Shown here piece after piece: positions 1 through 7,164 of a DNA stretch of 7,816 nucleotides. The translations under genes and the position numbers were made by a program. The first letter of the stretch is position 1. The number at the start of each line of letters is the position of its first letter. The notes below the pieces were generated by a model. It worked only from the letters and a program-made list of their open reading frames with translations. It was not told the DNA's origin and did not search any database. Origin of the DNA: Deltaproteobacteria bacterium (GTDB lineage Bacteria > Desulfobacterota > Syntrophia > Syntrophales > Smithellaceae); contig JAGFXG010000044.1 in NCBI GenBank assembly GCA_017860985.1, positions 1 through 7,816 on the forward strand, read 5' to 3'.

Positions 1-16
1 AGATAACTAAAATTCA

Positions 17-45
17 TTGACAAACAGGCATAATTTGTCTATAAG
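17..45 (+). promoter_or_regulatory. sigma-70 promoter of rplU-rpmA
   Basis: A perfect -35 box TTGACA lies at 17-22 and a -10 box TATAAG at 40-45, separated by exactly 17 bp. This is one mismatch from the sigma-70 consensus, as expected for a highly expressed ribosomal operon. Transcription should start near position 52, giving a leader of about 26 nt. That is too short for a structured ribosomal-protein autoregulatory leader. The assignment rests on sequence match only. Confidence 0.85.
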
Positions 46-77
46 CTCCAATCTTAACGTTAATCGAGGATAAGTAT

Positions 78-389
78 ATGTACGCAATCATAAAAACGGG
101 AGCAAAACAACACAAGGTCAGTGAAGGCGATGTCCTGCTGGTTGAAAAACTGGCGGGTGACAAGGGAACCGAGGTTGTTTTTGATGAAGTTCTGATGGTT
201 TCTGACGATAACAGTGTTAAAATCGGGAAACCTTTTGTGGAAGGCGCGAAAGTGGTTGGCGAAGTTGTCATCCAGACAAAAGGTCCGAAGGTGATTATCG
301 GCAAAATGAAGCGCCGCAAGGGATTCCGTAAAAAGACCGGGCACCGTCAGGAATTGACCAGCATGAAAATAAAGAAGATTTCGATATAG
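78..389 (+). CDS. rplU: 50S ribosomal protein L21
   Basis: L21 is a structural protein of the large ribosomal subunit that contacts 23S rRNA. The product is 103 residues, the usual bacterial length. It begins [14 protein letters not shown], typical of the family, and its C-terminal third carries the basic RNA-binding signature ([11 protein letters not shown], then TGHRQ and LTSMKI, roughly residues 75-98). The ATG at 78 is preceded by GAGGA at 66-70, a well-placed ribosome binding site. It is the first gene after a near-consensus promoter and is followed 12 nt later by rpmA, the common bacterial rplU-rpmA pair. Identification is essentially certain. Confidence 0.98.
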   Translation: MYAIIKTGAKQHKVSEGDVLLVEKLAGDKGTEVVFDEVLMVSDDNSVKIGKPFVEGAKVVGEVVIQTKGPKVIIGKMKRRKGFRKKTGHRQELTSMKIKKISI

Positions 390-401
390 GCGGAGGACAT
401 C

Positions 402-656
402 ATGGCACATAAAAAAGGTCAGGGAAGCTCCCGCAACGGTAGAGACTCCAATGCGCAGCGACGCGGCGTCAAAGTATATGGCGGTGAAAAAATTCACGCG
501 GGATCCATTATCGTGCGGCAGGTAGGCACCAAGATTCATCCGGGCAACAATGTTGGTTTGGGAAAGGATTACACGCTTTTCGCACTCATCAACGGCGTTG
601 TGAAATATGAAAGACTGGACAAAACCCGGAAAAAAGTCAGCGTATACGCCGCATAA
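402..656 (+). CDS. rpmA: 50S ribosomal protein L27
   Basis: L27 is a large-subunit protein whose N-terminal tail reaches toward the peptidyl-transferase centre and helps position tRNA. The product has 84 residues, normal for the family. It begins directly with MAHKKG, so it lacks the cleavable N-terminal extension known from Firmicutes. The core GSIIVRQ...GTKIHPG (about residues 34-48) is recognisable. One small oddity is that the usual RQRG of the family signature reads RQVG here. A strong GGAGG at 392-396 precedes the ATG, and the gene ends just before the intrinsic terminator at 682-716, so it is the last gene of the operon. Confidence 0.98.
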   Translation: MAHKKGQGSSRNGRDSNAQRRGVKVYGGEKIHAGSIIVRQVGTKIHPGNNVGLGKDYTLFALINGVVKYERLDKTRKKVSVYAA

Positions 657-681
657 AACAGACGGGTGAATACAGGATTTT

Positions 682-716
682 AAGGCGCTTACCTGCTAAG
701 CGCCTTTTTATTTTTT
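682..716 (+). terminator. intrinsic terminator of rplU-rpmA
   Basis: A perfect 10-bp inverted repeat, AAGGCGCTTA (682-691) and TAAGCGCCTT (697-706), encloses a 5-nt loop and runs into TTTATTTTTT. This is a classic Rho-independent terminator 25 nt after the rpmA stop. Read on the other strand the stem is not followed by a T tract, so it should work in the + direction only. Confidence 0.93.
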
Positions 717-785
717 ATGTAAATTTCCTCTCCTTTGCGTAACTTTGTTGTCAGCTCTGTTGCTTTGCTCAACGTATCTATCAGA

Positions 786-801
786 TACCCCTGCGGGGGT
801 A
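786..801. repeat. small perfect hairpin in the rpmA-obgE gap
   Basis: TACCCC and GGGGTA form a perfect 6-bp stem around a TGCG loop. It sits about 80 nt upstream of obgE and has no T tract on either side, so it is not a terminator. It could be a leader structure on the obgE transcript or a remnant of a dispersed repeat. Nothing else firm is visible in the 717-883 stretch apart from an antisense frame discussed as a finding. Confidence 0.4.
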
Positions 802-883
802 ACTCGCTGACGCCGCTTCGTACTTTGTCTAGAAAATTTTTGATATCTGTCATATATAGTTCAAGAAAAAAGGCGTTCTCCTT

Positions 884-1894
884 ATGAAGTTTGTTGACGA
901 AGCAAAGATATATGTAAAGGGCGGACACGGCGGAGCTGGCTGCGTGAGTTTCCGGAGGGAGAAGTTTGTTCCCAAAGGTGGACCTGACGGCGGCGACGGC
1001 GGCAAGGGCGGTGACGTGATTTTTCGCGCAGACAGAAGCCATCATACGCTGCTGGACTTGAAATATCAGCAGCATCAGTTCGCCAAAAACGGTGGACACG
1101 GCTCCGGCAATAACCGCACCGGACGCAGCGCGGAAGACTTGATTGTCATTGTTCCTCCCGGAACCGTTGTGAAAGATTTTGAAACAGACGAGATTCTGGC
1201 CGATCTGTCCAAACCGGGACAAACCTTCGTTGTGGCCAAAGGCGGCATCGGCGGCAAGGGCAATGCCCACTTCAAGACGTCCACCCATCAGACGCCCCGC
1301 TTCGCCCAGGAAGGCATGGAGGGCGAGGAACGGCAACTCAAGATGGAACTCAAACTGCTGGCCGATGTCGGCCTGATCGGTTTTCCCAACGCCGGAAAAT
1401 CCACGTTCATCTCACGTGTCTCGGCCGCCCGGCCTAAAATTGCCGACTATCCCTTCACAACACTCACACCGCATCTGGGTGTGGTAAAATACAAGGACAG
1501 CAGAAGCTTCGTCGTGGCGGATATTCCCGGACTGATTGCCGGGGCACATGAAGGCCTGGGGATGGGGATTCAGTTCCTCCGACACGTGGAACGAACAACC
1601 GTGCTGCTGCATCTGATTGACATTTCCGAAGAACCCAATACAAATGCCTGGAAAAATTATACCGCCATCAATCAGGAGCTGGAAAGCTATAATCCGCAAT
1701 TGCTCGAAAAAGTACAGGTCGTCGCGCTTAACAAAATTGATCTGCCCGTAGTGCGGGAAAAGGCCAAAAAATCAGTTGCGCAATTCGCGAAAAAAGGGAT
1801 AATGCTTTATCCGTTTTCCGCTGCAACCGGTGAAGGGTTGCAGGACATTTTAAAAAAGATTGTAACCCTCTTAAACCATACTGAACCTGATTAG
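884..1894 (+). CDS. obgE: Obg GTPase (ribosome assembly / stress)
   Basis: Obg is an essential P-loop GTPase that binds the 50S subunit and takes part in ribosome maturation and stress signalling. The 336-residue product has the glycine-rich Obg fold (residues 1-158, with runs such as GGDGGKGGD) followed by the G domain. In the G domain are GFPNAGKST (G1, 166-174), the TT of switch I (192-193), DIPG (G3, 213-216), NKID (G4, 283-286) and SAA (G5, 312-314). All key residues are present. It lacks the extra C-terminal OCT domain seen in Gram-positive Obg. The start at 884 gives the canonical MKFVDEAKI N-terminus, but its ribosome binding site is weak (AAAGG, 869-873) and could pair with CCTT immediately before the ATG. 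The upstream terminator implies its own promoter or read-through. The next gene, proB, starts 2 nt after the stop. Confidence 0.97.
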   Translation: MKFVDEAKIYVKGGHGGAGCVSFRREKFVPKGGPDGGDGGKGGDVIFRADRSHHTLLDLKYQQHQFAKNGGHGSGNNRTGRSAEDLIVIVPPGTVVKDFETDEILADLSKPGQTFVVAKGGIGGKGNAHFKTSTHQTPRFAQEGMEGEERQLKMELKLLADVGLIGFPNAGKSTFISRVSAARPKIADYPFTTLTPHLGVVKYKDSRSFVVADIPGLIAGAHEGLGMGIQFLRHVERTTVLLHLIDISEEPNTNAWKNYTAINQELESYNPQLLEKVQVVALNKIDLPVVREKAKKSVAQFAKKGIMLYPFSAATGEGLQDILKKIVTLLNHTEPD

Positions 1895-1896
1895 CC

Positions 1897-3048
1897 ATGA
1901 ATGATATTCGTCTGACAACGATCGCATCCGTTAAAAAAATCCTTATTAAAATCGGATCCGCGGTCCTTACCGGCACAGACGGCCTGGATTTGAAAATCAT
2001 CGAAGCCCTGACACAGGAAATGTGCGACCTGACGCGACGCGGTTTTTCGATTGTCCTGGTCACATCCGGCGCTATCGCTTCGGGCAAACATCGTTTGAAC
2101 ATTGAAGGCAAACTCAAGAGCATTCCTGAAAAGCAGGCGGCGGCGGCTGTCGGACAGGGCAGGCTCATGCGTGTCTACTCCAAGGCATTCGAGAAAAACA
2201 ACCTCTATGTTGCGCAGATTCTGCTGACCCTGTCAGATTTGACCGACCGTCAGAGGTACCTCAATATCCGCAATACGCTCTCCACGCTGATGGACTGGCA
2301 TGTAACGCCTATTATCAATGAAAATGACTCTGTAGCTGTCGATGAAATCAAATTCGGCGACAACGACAATCTTGCCGCAATGATCGCCAATGTCATCGAG
2401 GCGGATCTGTTCATCAATCTGACGGCAACGGACGGGCTTTACGACTGCAATCCGTCGCTCACCAAAAAAGCAAAACTGATCGGTATCGTCAGGGAGATTA
2501 CTGATGAGATCGAAGCAGCCGCCACTTCGGAAACCTCTTCCGTGGGCACGGGCGGCATGAAAAGCAAGATTCTGGCGGCCCGGAAGGTCACTTCCATCGG
2601 CATCCCCTGCATTATCGCGCCGGGCAAAAGAAAAAAAGTCCTTTCAGACATCATGGCGGGGCGTGACATTGGCACGCTTTTTCTGCCGCAGGTTTCTCAT
2701 CTCAACAGCAAGAAATACTGGATCGCTTTCACACTGCGGCCAAGAGGACGGTTGATCATCGATGACGGCGCAAAAAAAGCCATTCTGGACAAAGGCAAGA
2801 GTCTGCTGCCCTCGGGAATTACCGCCGTGGAAGGCGAGTTCACAACGGGTGATCCGGTCAATTGCGTTGACAGCGAAGGCAGTCTTCTCGGTAAAGGGCT
2901 TGTCAATTACTCCTCGGGCGACATCCGCAGCATTATCGGTTTGAAAACATCGCAGATTTATTCCGCTCTGGGACACAAGGATTATGATGAAATCATTCAT
3001 CGCGACAACCTGGTGATTACCTGCGACACGAAGAAAAACAAAAACTGA
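1897..3048 (+). CDS. proB: glutamate 5-kinase
   Basis: ProB phosphorylates L-glutamate with ATP to glutamyl-5-phosphate, the first and feedback-controlled step of proline synthesis, in the cytoplasm. The 383-residue product has an amino-acid-kinase domain (about 12-262) and a C-terminal PUA domain (about 275-370). Visible motifs are IKIGSAVLT (17-25, phosphate binding, with Lys18), VTSGAIASG (55-63), INENDSV (140-146), FGDNDNLAA (153-161, glutamate site), the nucleotide-site LTATDGLY (175-182) and GTGGMKSK (217-224). The length fits the kinase-plus-PUA form. The ATG lies 2 nt after the obgE stop and has no good Shine-Dalgarno sequence, so translation is probably coupled to obgE. proA, the usual next pathway gene, does not follow; it must lie elsewhere if present. 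Confidence 0.96.
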   Translation: MNDIRLTTIASVKKILIKIGSAVLTGTDGLDLKIIEALTQEMCDLTRRGFSIVLVTSGAIASGKHRLNIEGKLKSIPEKQAAAAVGQGRLMRVYSKAFEKNNLYVAQILLTLSDLTDRQRYLNIRNTLSTLMDWHVTPIINENDSVAVDEIKFGDNDNLAAMIANVIEADLFINLTATDGLYDCNPSLTKKAKLIGIVREITDEIEAAATSETSSVGTGGMKSKILAARKVTSIGIPCIIAPGKRKKVLSDIMAGRDIGTLFLPQVSHLNSKKYWIAFTLRPRGRLIIDDGAKKAILDKGKSLLPSGITAVEGEFTTGDPVNCVDSEGSLLGKGLVNYSSGDIRSIIGLKTSQIYSALGHKDYDEIIHRDNLVITCDTKKNKN

Positions 3049-3062
3049 ACTGCGCAAGCAGT
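3049..3062 (+). other. short hairpin with GCAA tetraloop after proB
   Basis: Immediately after the proB stop, ACTGC and GCAGT form a 5-bp stem closed by a GCAA (GNRA-type) loop. A second 5-bp hairpin, GGCGC/GCGCC, lies at 3079-3094 just ahead of the lemA ribosome binding site. Neither has a T tract, so neither looks like an intrinsic terminator. They may stabilise or separate transcript segments. The stems are short and could be chance. Confidence 0.3.
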
Positions 3063-3114
3063 ATTGATCCATCTAACCGGCGCATCAGAGCGCCTGAAAT
3101 CAAGGAGGACAACC

Positions 3115-3708
3115 ATGATTCCATTTATTGTTCTTGTTGTTATTATCGCTGTCGTCGTATTTTATTTCATCGGGATATACAATAAACTGATTGCGCTGCG
3201 CAATCTTTACCTGAATGCCTACACCCAGATCGACATCCAGTTAAAACGCCGATATGATCTGATTCCCAACCTGGTGGAAGCAACCAAAGGCTATCTGGCA
3301 CATGAACGCGGAACCCTGGAGGCTGTGATCAAAGCGCGAAACACGGCATTTGACGCCAGCAAGGCTGCCGCGGCTTCTCCCGGAACCGCTGCGGCCATGT
3401 CGGGCTTAAATCAGGCGGAAGGCGCTCTTTCCGGTTTGCTTTCCAAACTGATAGCGGTTGTGGAATCCTATCCCGATTTAAAAGCCAACAAAACCATCAG
3501 CGAGTTAATGGAAGAACTGACGTCTACGGAAAACAAAATCAGCTTCGCGCGCCAGGCCTATAATGACGCCGTAACCGTTTACAACACAAGCCGGGAACAG
3601 TTCCCCGACAACGTGATATCGTCCACTTTTAATTTTAAAACGGCGGCCCTCCTGGAAGCTGTGGAAAAGGCCGAAGAGCGGACGGCGCCTAAAGTGTCTT
3701 TCACCTGA
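3115..3708 (+). CDS. lemA: LemA family membrane protein
   Basis: LemA proteins have one N-terminal membrane anchor and an alpha-helical domain on the outer face of the cytoplasmic membrane; their biochemical role is poorly defined. The product is 197 residues. Residues 2-20 are strongly hydrophobic (IPFIVLVVIIAVVVFYFIG), followed by the family hallmark region: YNKLIALRN, then QLKRRYDLIPNLVE and KGYLAHE. The rest is helical with alanine-rich stretches and ends in KVSF, as in the family. I chose the ATG at 3115 because AGGAGG sits 6 nt upstream (3103-3108); an upstream TTG at 3064 would add 17 residues in front of the membrane segment without a comparable site. The M48 protease gene follows after 31 nt, a pairing often seen for lemA, which suggests LemA works with the protease in envelope quality control. 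Confidence 0.93.
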   Translation: MIPFIVLVVIIAVVVFYFIGIYNKLIALRNLYLNAYTQIDIQLKRRYDLIPNLVEATKGYLAHERGTLEAVIKARNTAFDASKAAAASPGTAAAMSGLNQAEGALSGLLSKLIAVVESYPDLKANKTISELMEELTSTENKISFARQAYNDAVTVYNTSREQFPDNVISSTFNFKTAALLEAVEKAEERTAPKVSFT

Positions 3709-3739
3709 AAAAGCGAACTGATGTAATTGATTTCATAAA

Positions 3740-5746
3740 ATGACTGTTAACCGTTCGACTAATTTTTTTGCCAGGCAACAACAGGCCCGCAAAAGTTGCC
3801 GGAATCAATTGATTCTGTTTGCTTTTGCCGTGTTTATTATTGTTTTAGTCACCACCATGGCCATCCGTTTTGCGTGGTATTTGTATGTCACCACCCAGGC
3901 ACACACACTGATCAACTACGAGAAGGCTCAAATATACCAGCAAAAGCTGTCCGCTTTCACATTCTTCGACCCGGCTTTCTTCCTTTTTATGGCTATGGTG
4001 ATTATCAGCTTCATCCTGGCCGCCAGTCTGATCAAAATGAACACTTTGCAGAAAGGCGGCGGCGCAGTGGCTGAAATGCTCGGCGGACGAAACATCAGCT
4101 CCAATACAAATGGTCAGGACGAGCGCCGTCTGATGAATGTCGTTGAAGAAATGGCCATTGCGTCAGGTATTCCCGTCCCTCAAGTTTATGTGATCGATTC
4201 GGAAAATAATATCAATGCGTTTGCCGCAGGGCTTGAAATCAGCGACTCAGCAGTGGCCGTCACTCGCGGGGCTCTGACAAAACTTAACCGTGACGAGCTG
4301 CAGGGTGTGATCGGTCACGAGTTCAGCCATATTTTAAACGGGGACTCCCGGCTCAACGTGCAACTGATCGGTATCCTTTTCGGCATCATGTTCATGGGTA
4401 TCATAGGCCGGCAGATCCTCTCGCACGGACGTTTCAGCGCCAGAATGGGTTTGCCGGTGATTGCGGGCGGGGTCTGCCTGATGGTCATCGGTTATATTGG
4501 AACGTTTATGGGAAGGCTGATGCAGTGCGCCATATCGAGGCAGAAAGAATTTCTGGCGGACGCATCCGCCGTTCAGTTCACGCGCAACCCTCTGGGTTTG
4601 GCGGGCGCCCTGAAAAAAATCGGAGGTTCCACGTTCGGTTCTCAAATCAACTCACCGGGCGCCAGACAGGCCAGCCATTTGTTCTTCAGCGAAAGTCATC
4701 CCGACAAACTGTTTGCTTTTCTCGCAACGCACCCGCCGCTTACCCAGCGAATCCGGCTTCTGGACCCTTCCTTTGACGGGAAATTCATAAAAATAGAAGA
4801 AGATGTGCCCAGGGCAAAACCGGAGTACTCCACTCCCTTCTGGGGAACGGCACGCTGGGGGACAAAACTCCAGGTGCCTGCCGGATCGCCGCTTCTGAGC
4901 CTTATCCCCGAGGAAGTGATCAATCATGTCGGCCATCCTTCAAAAGAGAATATCGAACAGAGCCGGGCATTTCTTGATTCCATACCGGAAGACATTTCCG
5001 AAACCGTCAAAAACCCGCAGGGAGCAGCCTGCGTCATCTATGCCCTCCTGATGGATAACGACGCGGCGCTGCTCAGTTCACAGTTGTCCTCTCTGGAAAG
5101 GGCGATGGTCCTGCGGGGCCAGACGGACAACATCCTTAAAATAGCGGGACAATTGTCAGGTCTTCAGCAGAATCTCAGACTGCCTCTTATTGAACTGGCC
5201 ATGCCAGCGCTCAAGGGCCTGACCAGCATGGAAAAAAGAAATTTCCTGCTGATCCTTCATTCCTGCATAAATGCTGATGGGCGTGTCAGCCTCTTTGAAT
5301 TATCCGTTTTGTGGATTCTCGAGAAATATCTGAATGCTTCGGAAGAGCTGTTTCGAAGAGTCTCGATTTTCTCCTTTTCCAGGGTTGGCCTGGATATTGT
5401 CGTTCTTCTTCAGGCACTGGCCTGCACCGGACATCTCGCCGACAAAGCCGGGGCGGAGGACGCATTTCACGCAGGCCTTGACAGGATTCCGGAACTGGCT
5501 GCACGCAAGCCCGTTTTTGATTTTGAGGAAATCGTATCCTATGCAAGGGTAAACAACACACTGAACCGTCTTATCAATGCATCTTTTAAAATCAGGGAGT
5601 CGGTCATCGATGCCTGCGCCCACTGCGCCTTCAAGGATCAGAACGTTACCATTGAAGAAAGAGAGCTTCTGCGGGTCATCGCACTGGCCATGCAATGCCC
5701 GCTGCCGCCCTTTTTAGAAGCCCCTCCTGAAAAGGATGCCGCCTAG
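3740..5746 (+). CDS. M48 (HtpX-like) membrane zinc protease with long C-terminal extension
   Basis: This is a membrane-bound zinc metalloprotease of family M48, the family of HtpX, which degrades damaged membrane proteins. The product is 668 residues, more than twice the usual HtpX length of about 290. A basic N-terminus precedes membrane segments at about 23-50 and 78-99. The zinc site HEFSH is at 193-197, two further hydrophobic segments lie at about 205-226 and 237-259, and the third ligand is Glu270 in KEFLADASA. All catalytic residues are present, so it should be active, with the active site predicted in the cytoplasm. Residues from about 360 to 668 form a soluble extension; two stretches (about 497-531 with INADGRVS, and about 620-657 with FKDQNVTIEERELL) resemble TerB-like helical domains. 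The ATG at 3740 has no clear ribosome binding site, and an in-frame stop 12 nt upstream (3728-3730) rules out an earlier ATG. It likely forms an operon with lemA. Confidence 0.93.
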   Translation: MTVNRSTNFFARQQQARKSCRNQLILFAFAVFIIVLVTTMAIRFAWYLYVTTQAHTLINYEKAQIYQQKLSAFTFFDPAFFLFMAMVIISFILAASLIKMNTLQKGGGAVAEMLGGRNISSNTNGQDERRLMNVVEEMAIASGIPVPQVYVIDSENNINAFAAGLEISDSAVAVTRGALTKLNRDELQGVIGHEFSHILNGDSRLNVQLIGILFGIMFMGIIGRQILSHGRFSARMGLPVIAGGVCLMVIGYIGTFMGRLMQCAISRQKEFLADASAVQFTRNPLGLAGALKKIGGSTFGSQINSPGARQASHLFFSESHPDKLFAFLATHPPLTQRIRLLDPSFDGKFIKIEEDVPRAKPEYSTPFWGTARWGTKLQVPAGSPLLSLIPEEVINHVGHPSKENIEQSRAFLDSIPEDISETVKNPQGAACVIYALLMDNDAALLSSQLSSLERAMVLRGQTDNILKIAGQLSGLQQNLRLPLIELAMPALKGLTSMEKRNFLLILHSCINADGRVSLFELSVLWILEKYLNASEELFRRVSIFSFSRVGLDIVVLLQALACTGHLADKAGAEDAFHAGLDRIPELAARKPVFDFEEIVSYARVNNTLNRLINASFKIRESVIDACAHCAFKDQNVTIEERELLRVIALAMQCPLPPFLEAPPEKDAA

Positions 5747-5841
5747 TCAAATCCGAGTCATCAGCCCTCATTTGAAATGGAGTTTCACGAACAAACGTTA
5801 TTGTGATTGCCAAGTCTTCCGGTCTGTGTTAAAGCCCGGCC

Positions 5842-7164
5842 ATGTCCATCTGGAAAAAGAAAAACAGGATACTGGTAACCTGTCCGAAGGGTGTTGCACC
5901 CTATTTGAAGACGGAAATCGAGGCGCTGGGTTTTCCGGTTTTGCACGAAATTGACACCGCCGTGTCGACGGAAGGAACCCTGGAAGATACGATGCTGCTC
6001 AATCTTCATTTGCGCACGGCTCAGCGCGTCCTGTATCAACTGCAAATATTCAAAGTCATCTCTCCCGGCGCTCTGTATGAACGCATCAACGCCATTCCCT
6101 GGGAAACGTTTCTGCACGACTCCGGCCCGAATGCTTATGTCTGTGTGACATCCGTTGTCGATAATCCCCTGGTGACCGATTCGCGATTTGCCAACCTCAA
6201 GGCCAAGGACGCGATTGTCGATCGGATCCGGGACAAATGCGGAATCAGGCCCGACTCTGGACCGGAAAAGGATAAGGCCGTCATTCATGTCTATTGGCGA
6301 AATGATCAGGCAATGGTTTATATCGACACCTCCGGTGATCGCCTGTCGCTCAGGGGGTATCGTAAGATTCCGCTGGCGGCGCCGATGCAGGAAACCCTGG
6401 CCGCATCCCTGATCCTGGCCACAGGGTGGCAGGGCAGGACGCCTTTTGTCAACCCGATGTGCGGCAGCGGCACACTGGCCATCGAAGCAGCGCTGATCGC
6501 TCTCAATCGTGCATCGGGACTCGGGCGCAACAATTACGGATTCATGTATATTAAAGATTTCCCTAATGAACTCTGGCAGGAATTTCGCAAAAAAGCCCGC
6601 AACAGATCATCTAAACAGTTACCGTCAAAGATTGTCGCCACGGACATTGACGCGGCAGCCGTGCACGCGGCAGGCCTTAATGCCAAAACGGCTGGTGTGG
6701 ACCACCTCATTGAATTTATAACCTGTCCGTTTGAAAAAACACCGATACCGGGAGGCGGCGGCATCATCATGATGAATCCCCCTTATGGCGAACGCATGGA
6801 ACCTTTAAAAATCCGAACACAGCATGAGCCCCGCAGGAAAGAGATCACACCGGGACAGAAAGTTATTCTCCGCAAAGCCGCTGATCAAATTCATAAAAGT
6901 GGCGGCCCAAGCACCCTGCAACGTCTTGAGACGCTCTATGAGGGATGCGGCGACTGGTTCAAAAGCATCAGCCGGGGCTACCGTGGCTATATTTTCACCG
7001 GCAATCTGGAAATGATCAAAAAGGTGGGGCTGCGCACAAAAAAAAGGATGACATTTTACAACGGTGAGATTGAGTGTCGACTGCTTGAATACGAACTCTA
7101 TGCAGGGAGCAAAAAACACATCGCCCCGGAAGACCAGTCCGGCCTTCCAACCGTGCATGACTAG
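5842..7164 (+). CDS. rlmL: THUMP-domain class I RNA methyltransferase, RlmL-like
   Basis: The protein is expected to methylate a guanine N2 in 23S rRNA (RlmL makes m2G2445 in E. coli) using S-adenosylmethionine. The 440-residue product has an N-terminal ferredoxin-like/THUMP region (about 8-165), a linker RLSLRGYRK (167-175), and a Rossmann methyltransferase domain. That domain shows VNPMCGSGT (motif I, 203-211), ATDID (motif II, 266-270) and NPPYGER (motif IV, 312-318), the signature of N2-guanine and N6-adenine enzymes. It corresponds to the RlmL half only; the E. coli enzyme is a fusion of RlmL and RlmK of about 700 residues. Residues 319-362 between NPPYGER and the usual GDWFK are longer and more basic than I expect. 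The ATG at 5842 is the first after an in-frame stop at 5830-5832, with no strong ribosome binding site; the 95-nt gap to the protease gene holds no clear promoter or terminator. The exact target base is inferred from the family. Confidence 0.9.
   Translation: MSIWKKKNRILVTCPKGVAPYLKTEIEALGFPVLHEIDTAVSTEGTLEDTMLLNLHLRTAQRVLYQLQIFKVISPGALYERINAIPWETFLHDSGPNAYVCVTSVVDNPLVTDSRFANLKAKDAIVDRIRDKCGIRPDSGPEKDKAVIHVYWRNDQAMVYIDTSGDRLSLRGYRKIPLAAPMQETLAASLILATGWQGRTPFVNPMCGSGTLAIEAALIALNRASGLGRNNYGFMYIKDFPNELWQEFRKKARNRSSKQLPSKIVATDIDAAAVHAAGLNAKTAGVDHLIEFITCPFEKTPIPGGGGIIMMNPPYGERMEPLKIRTQHEPRRKEITPGQKVILRKAADQIHKSGGPSTLQRLETLYEGCGDWFKSISRGYRGYIFTGNLEMIKKVGLRTKKRMTFYNGEIECRLLEYELYAGSKKHIAPEDQSGLPTVHD

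Noticed and set aside
52..77. Autoregulatory leader RNA for L21
   Set aside because: The predicted leader of about 26 nt is too short to hold one and shows no stable hairpin.
60..539. A 159-codon open frame on the - strand
   Set aside because: It lies wholly antisense to rplU and rpmA, whose identities are certain; no ribosome binding site or recognisable motif.
682..716. rpmA terminator as a bidirectional terminator
   Set aside because: On the - strand the stem is followed by AAAATCC rather than a T tract.
854..1336. Extension of the antisense mini-frame into obgE, giving a 215-codon frame
   Set aside because: The upstream part is the antisense shadow of the glycine-rich Obg domain; high GC favours such open shadows.
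3064..3114. TTG at 3064 as the lemA start
   Set aside because: It lacks a ribosome binding site and adds a charged stretch before the membrane segment, while the ATG at 3115 has AGGAGG at ideal spacing.
5785..6288. A 167-codon - strand open frame
   Set aside because: Antisense to the THUMP region of the methyltransferase, with no support of its own.
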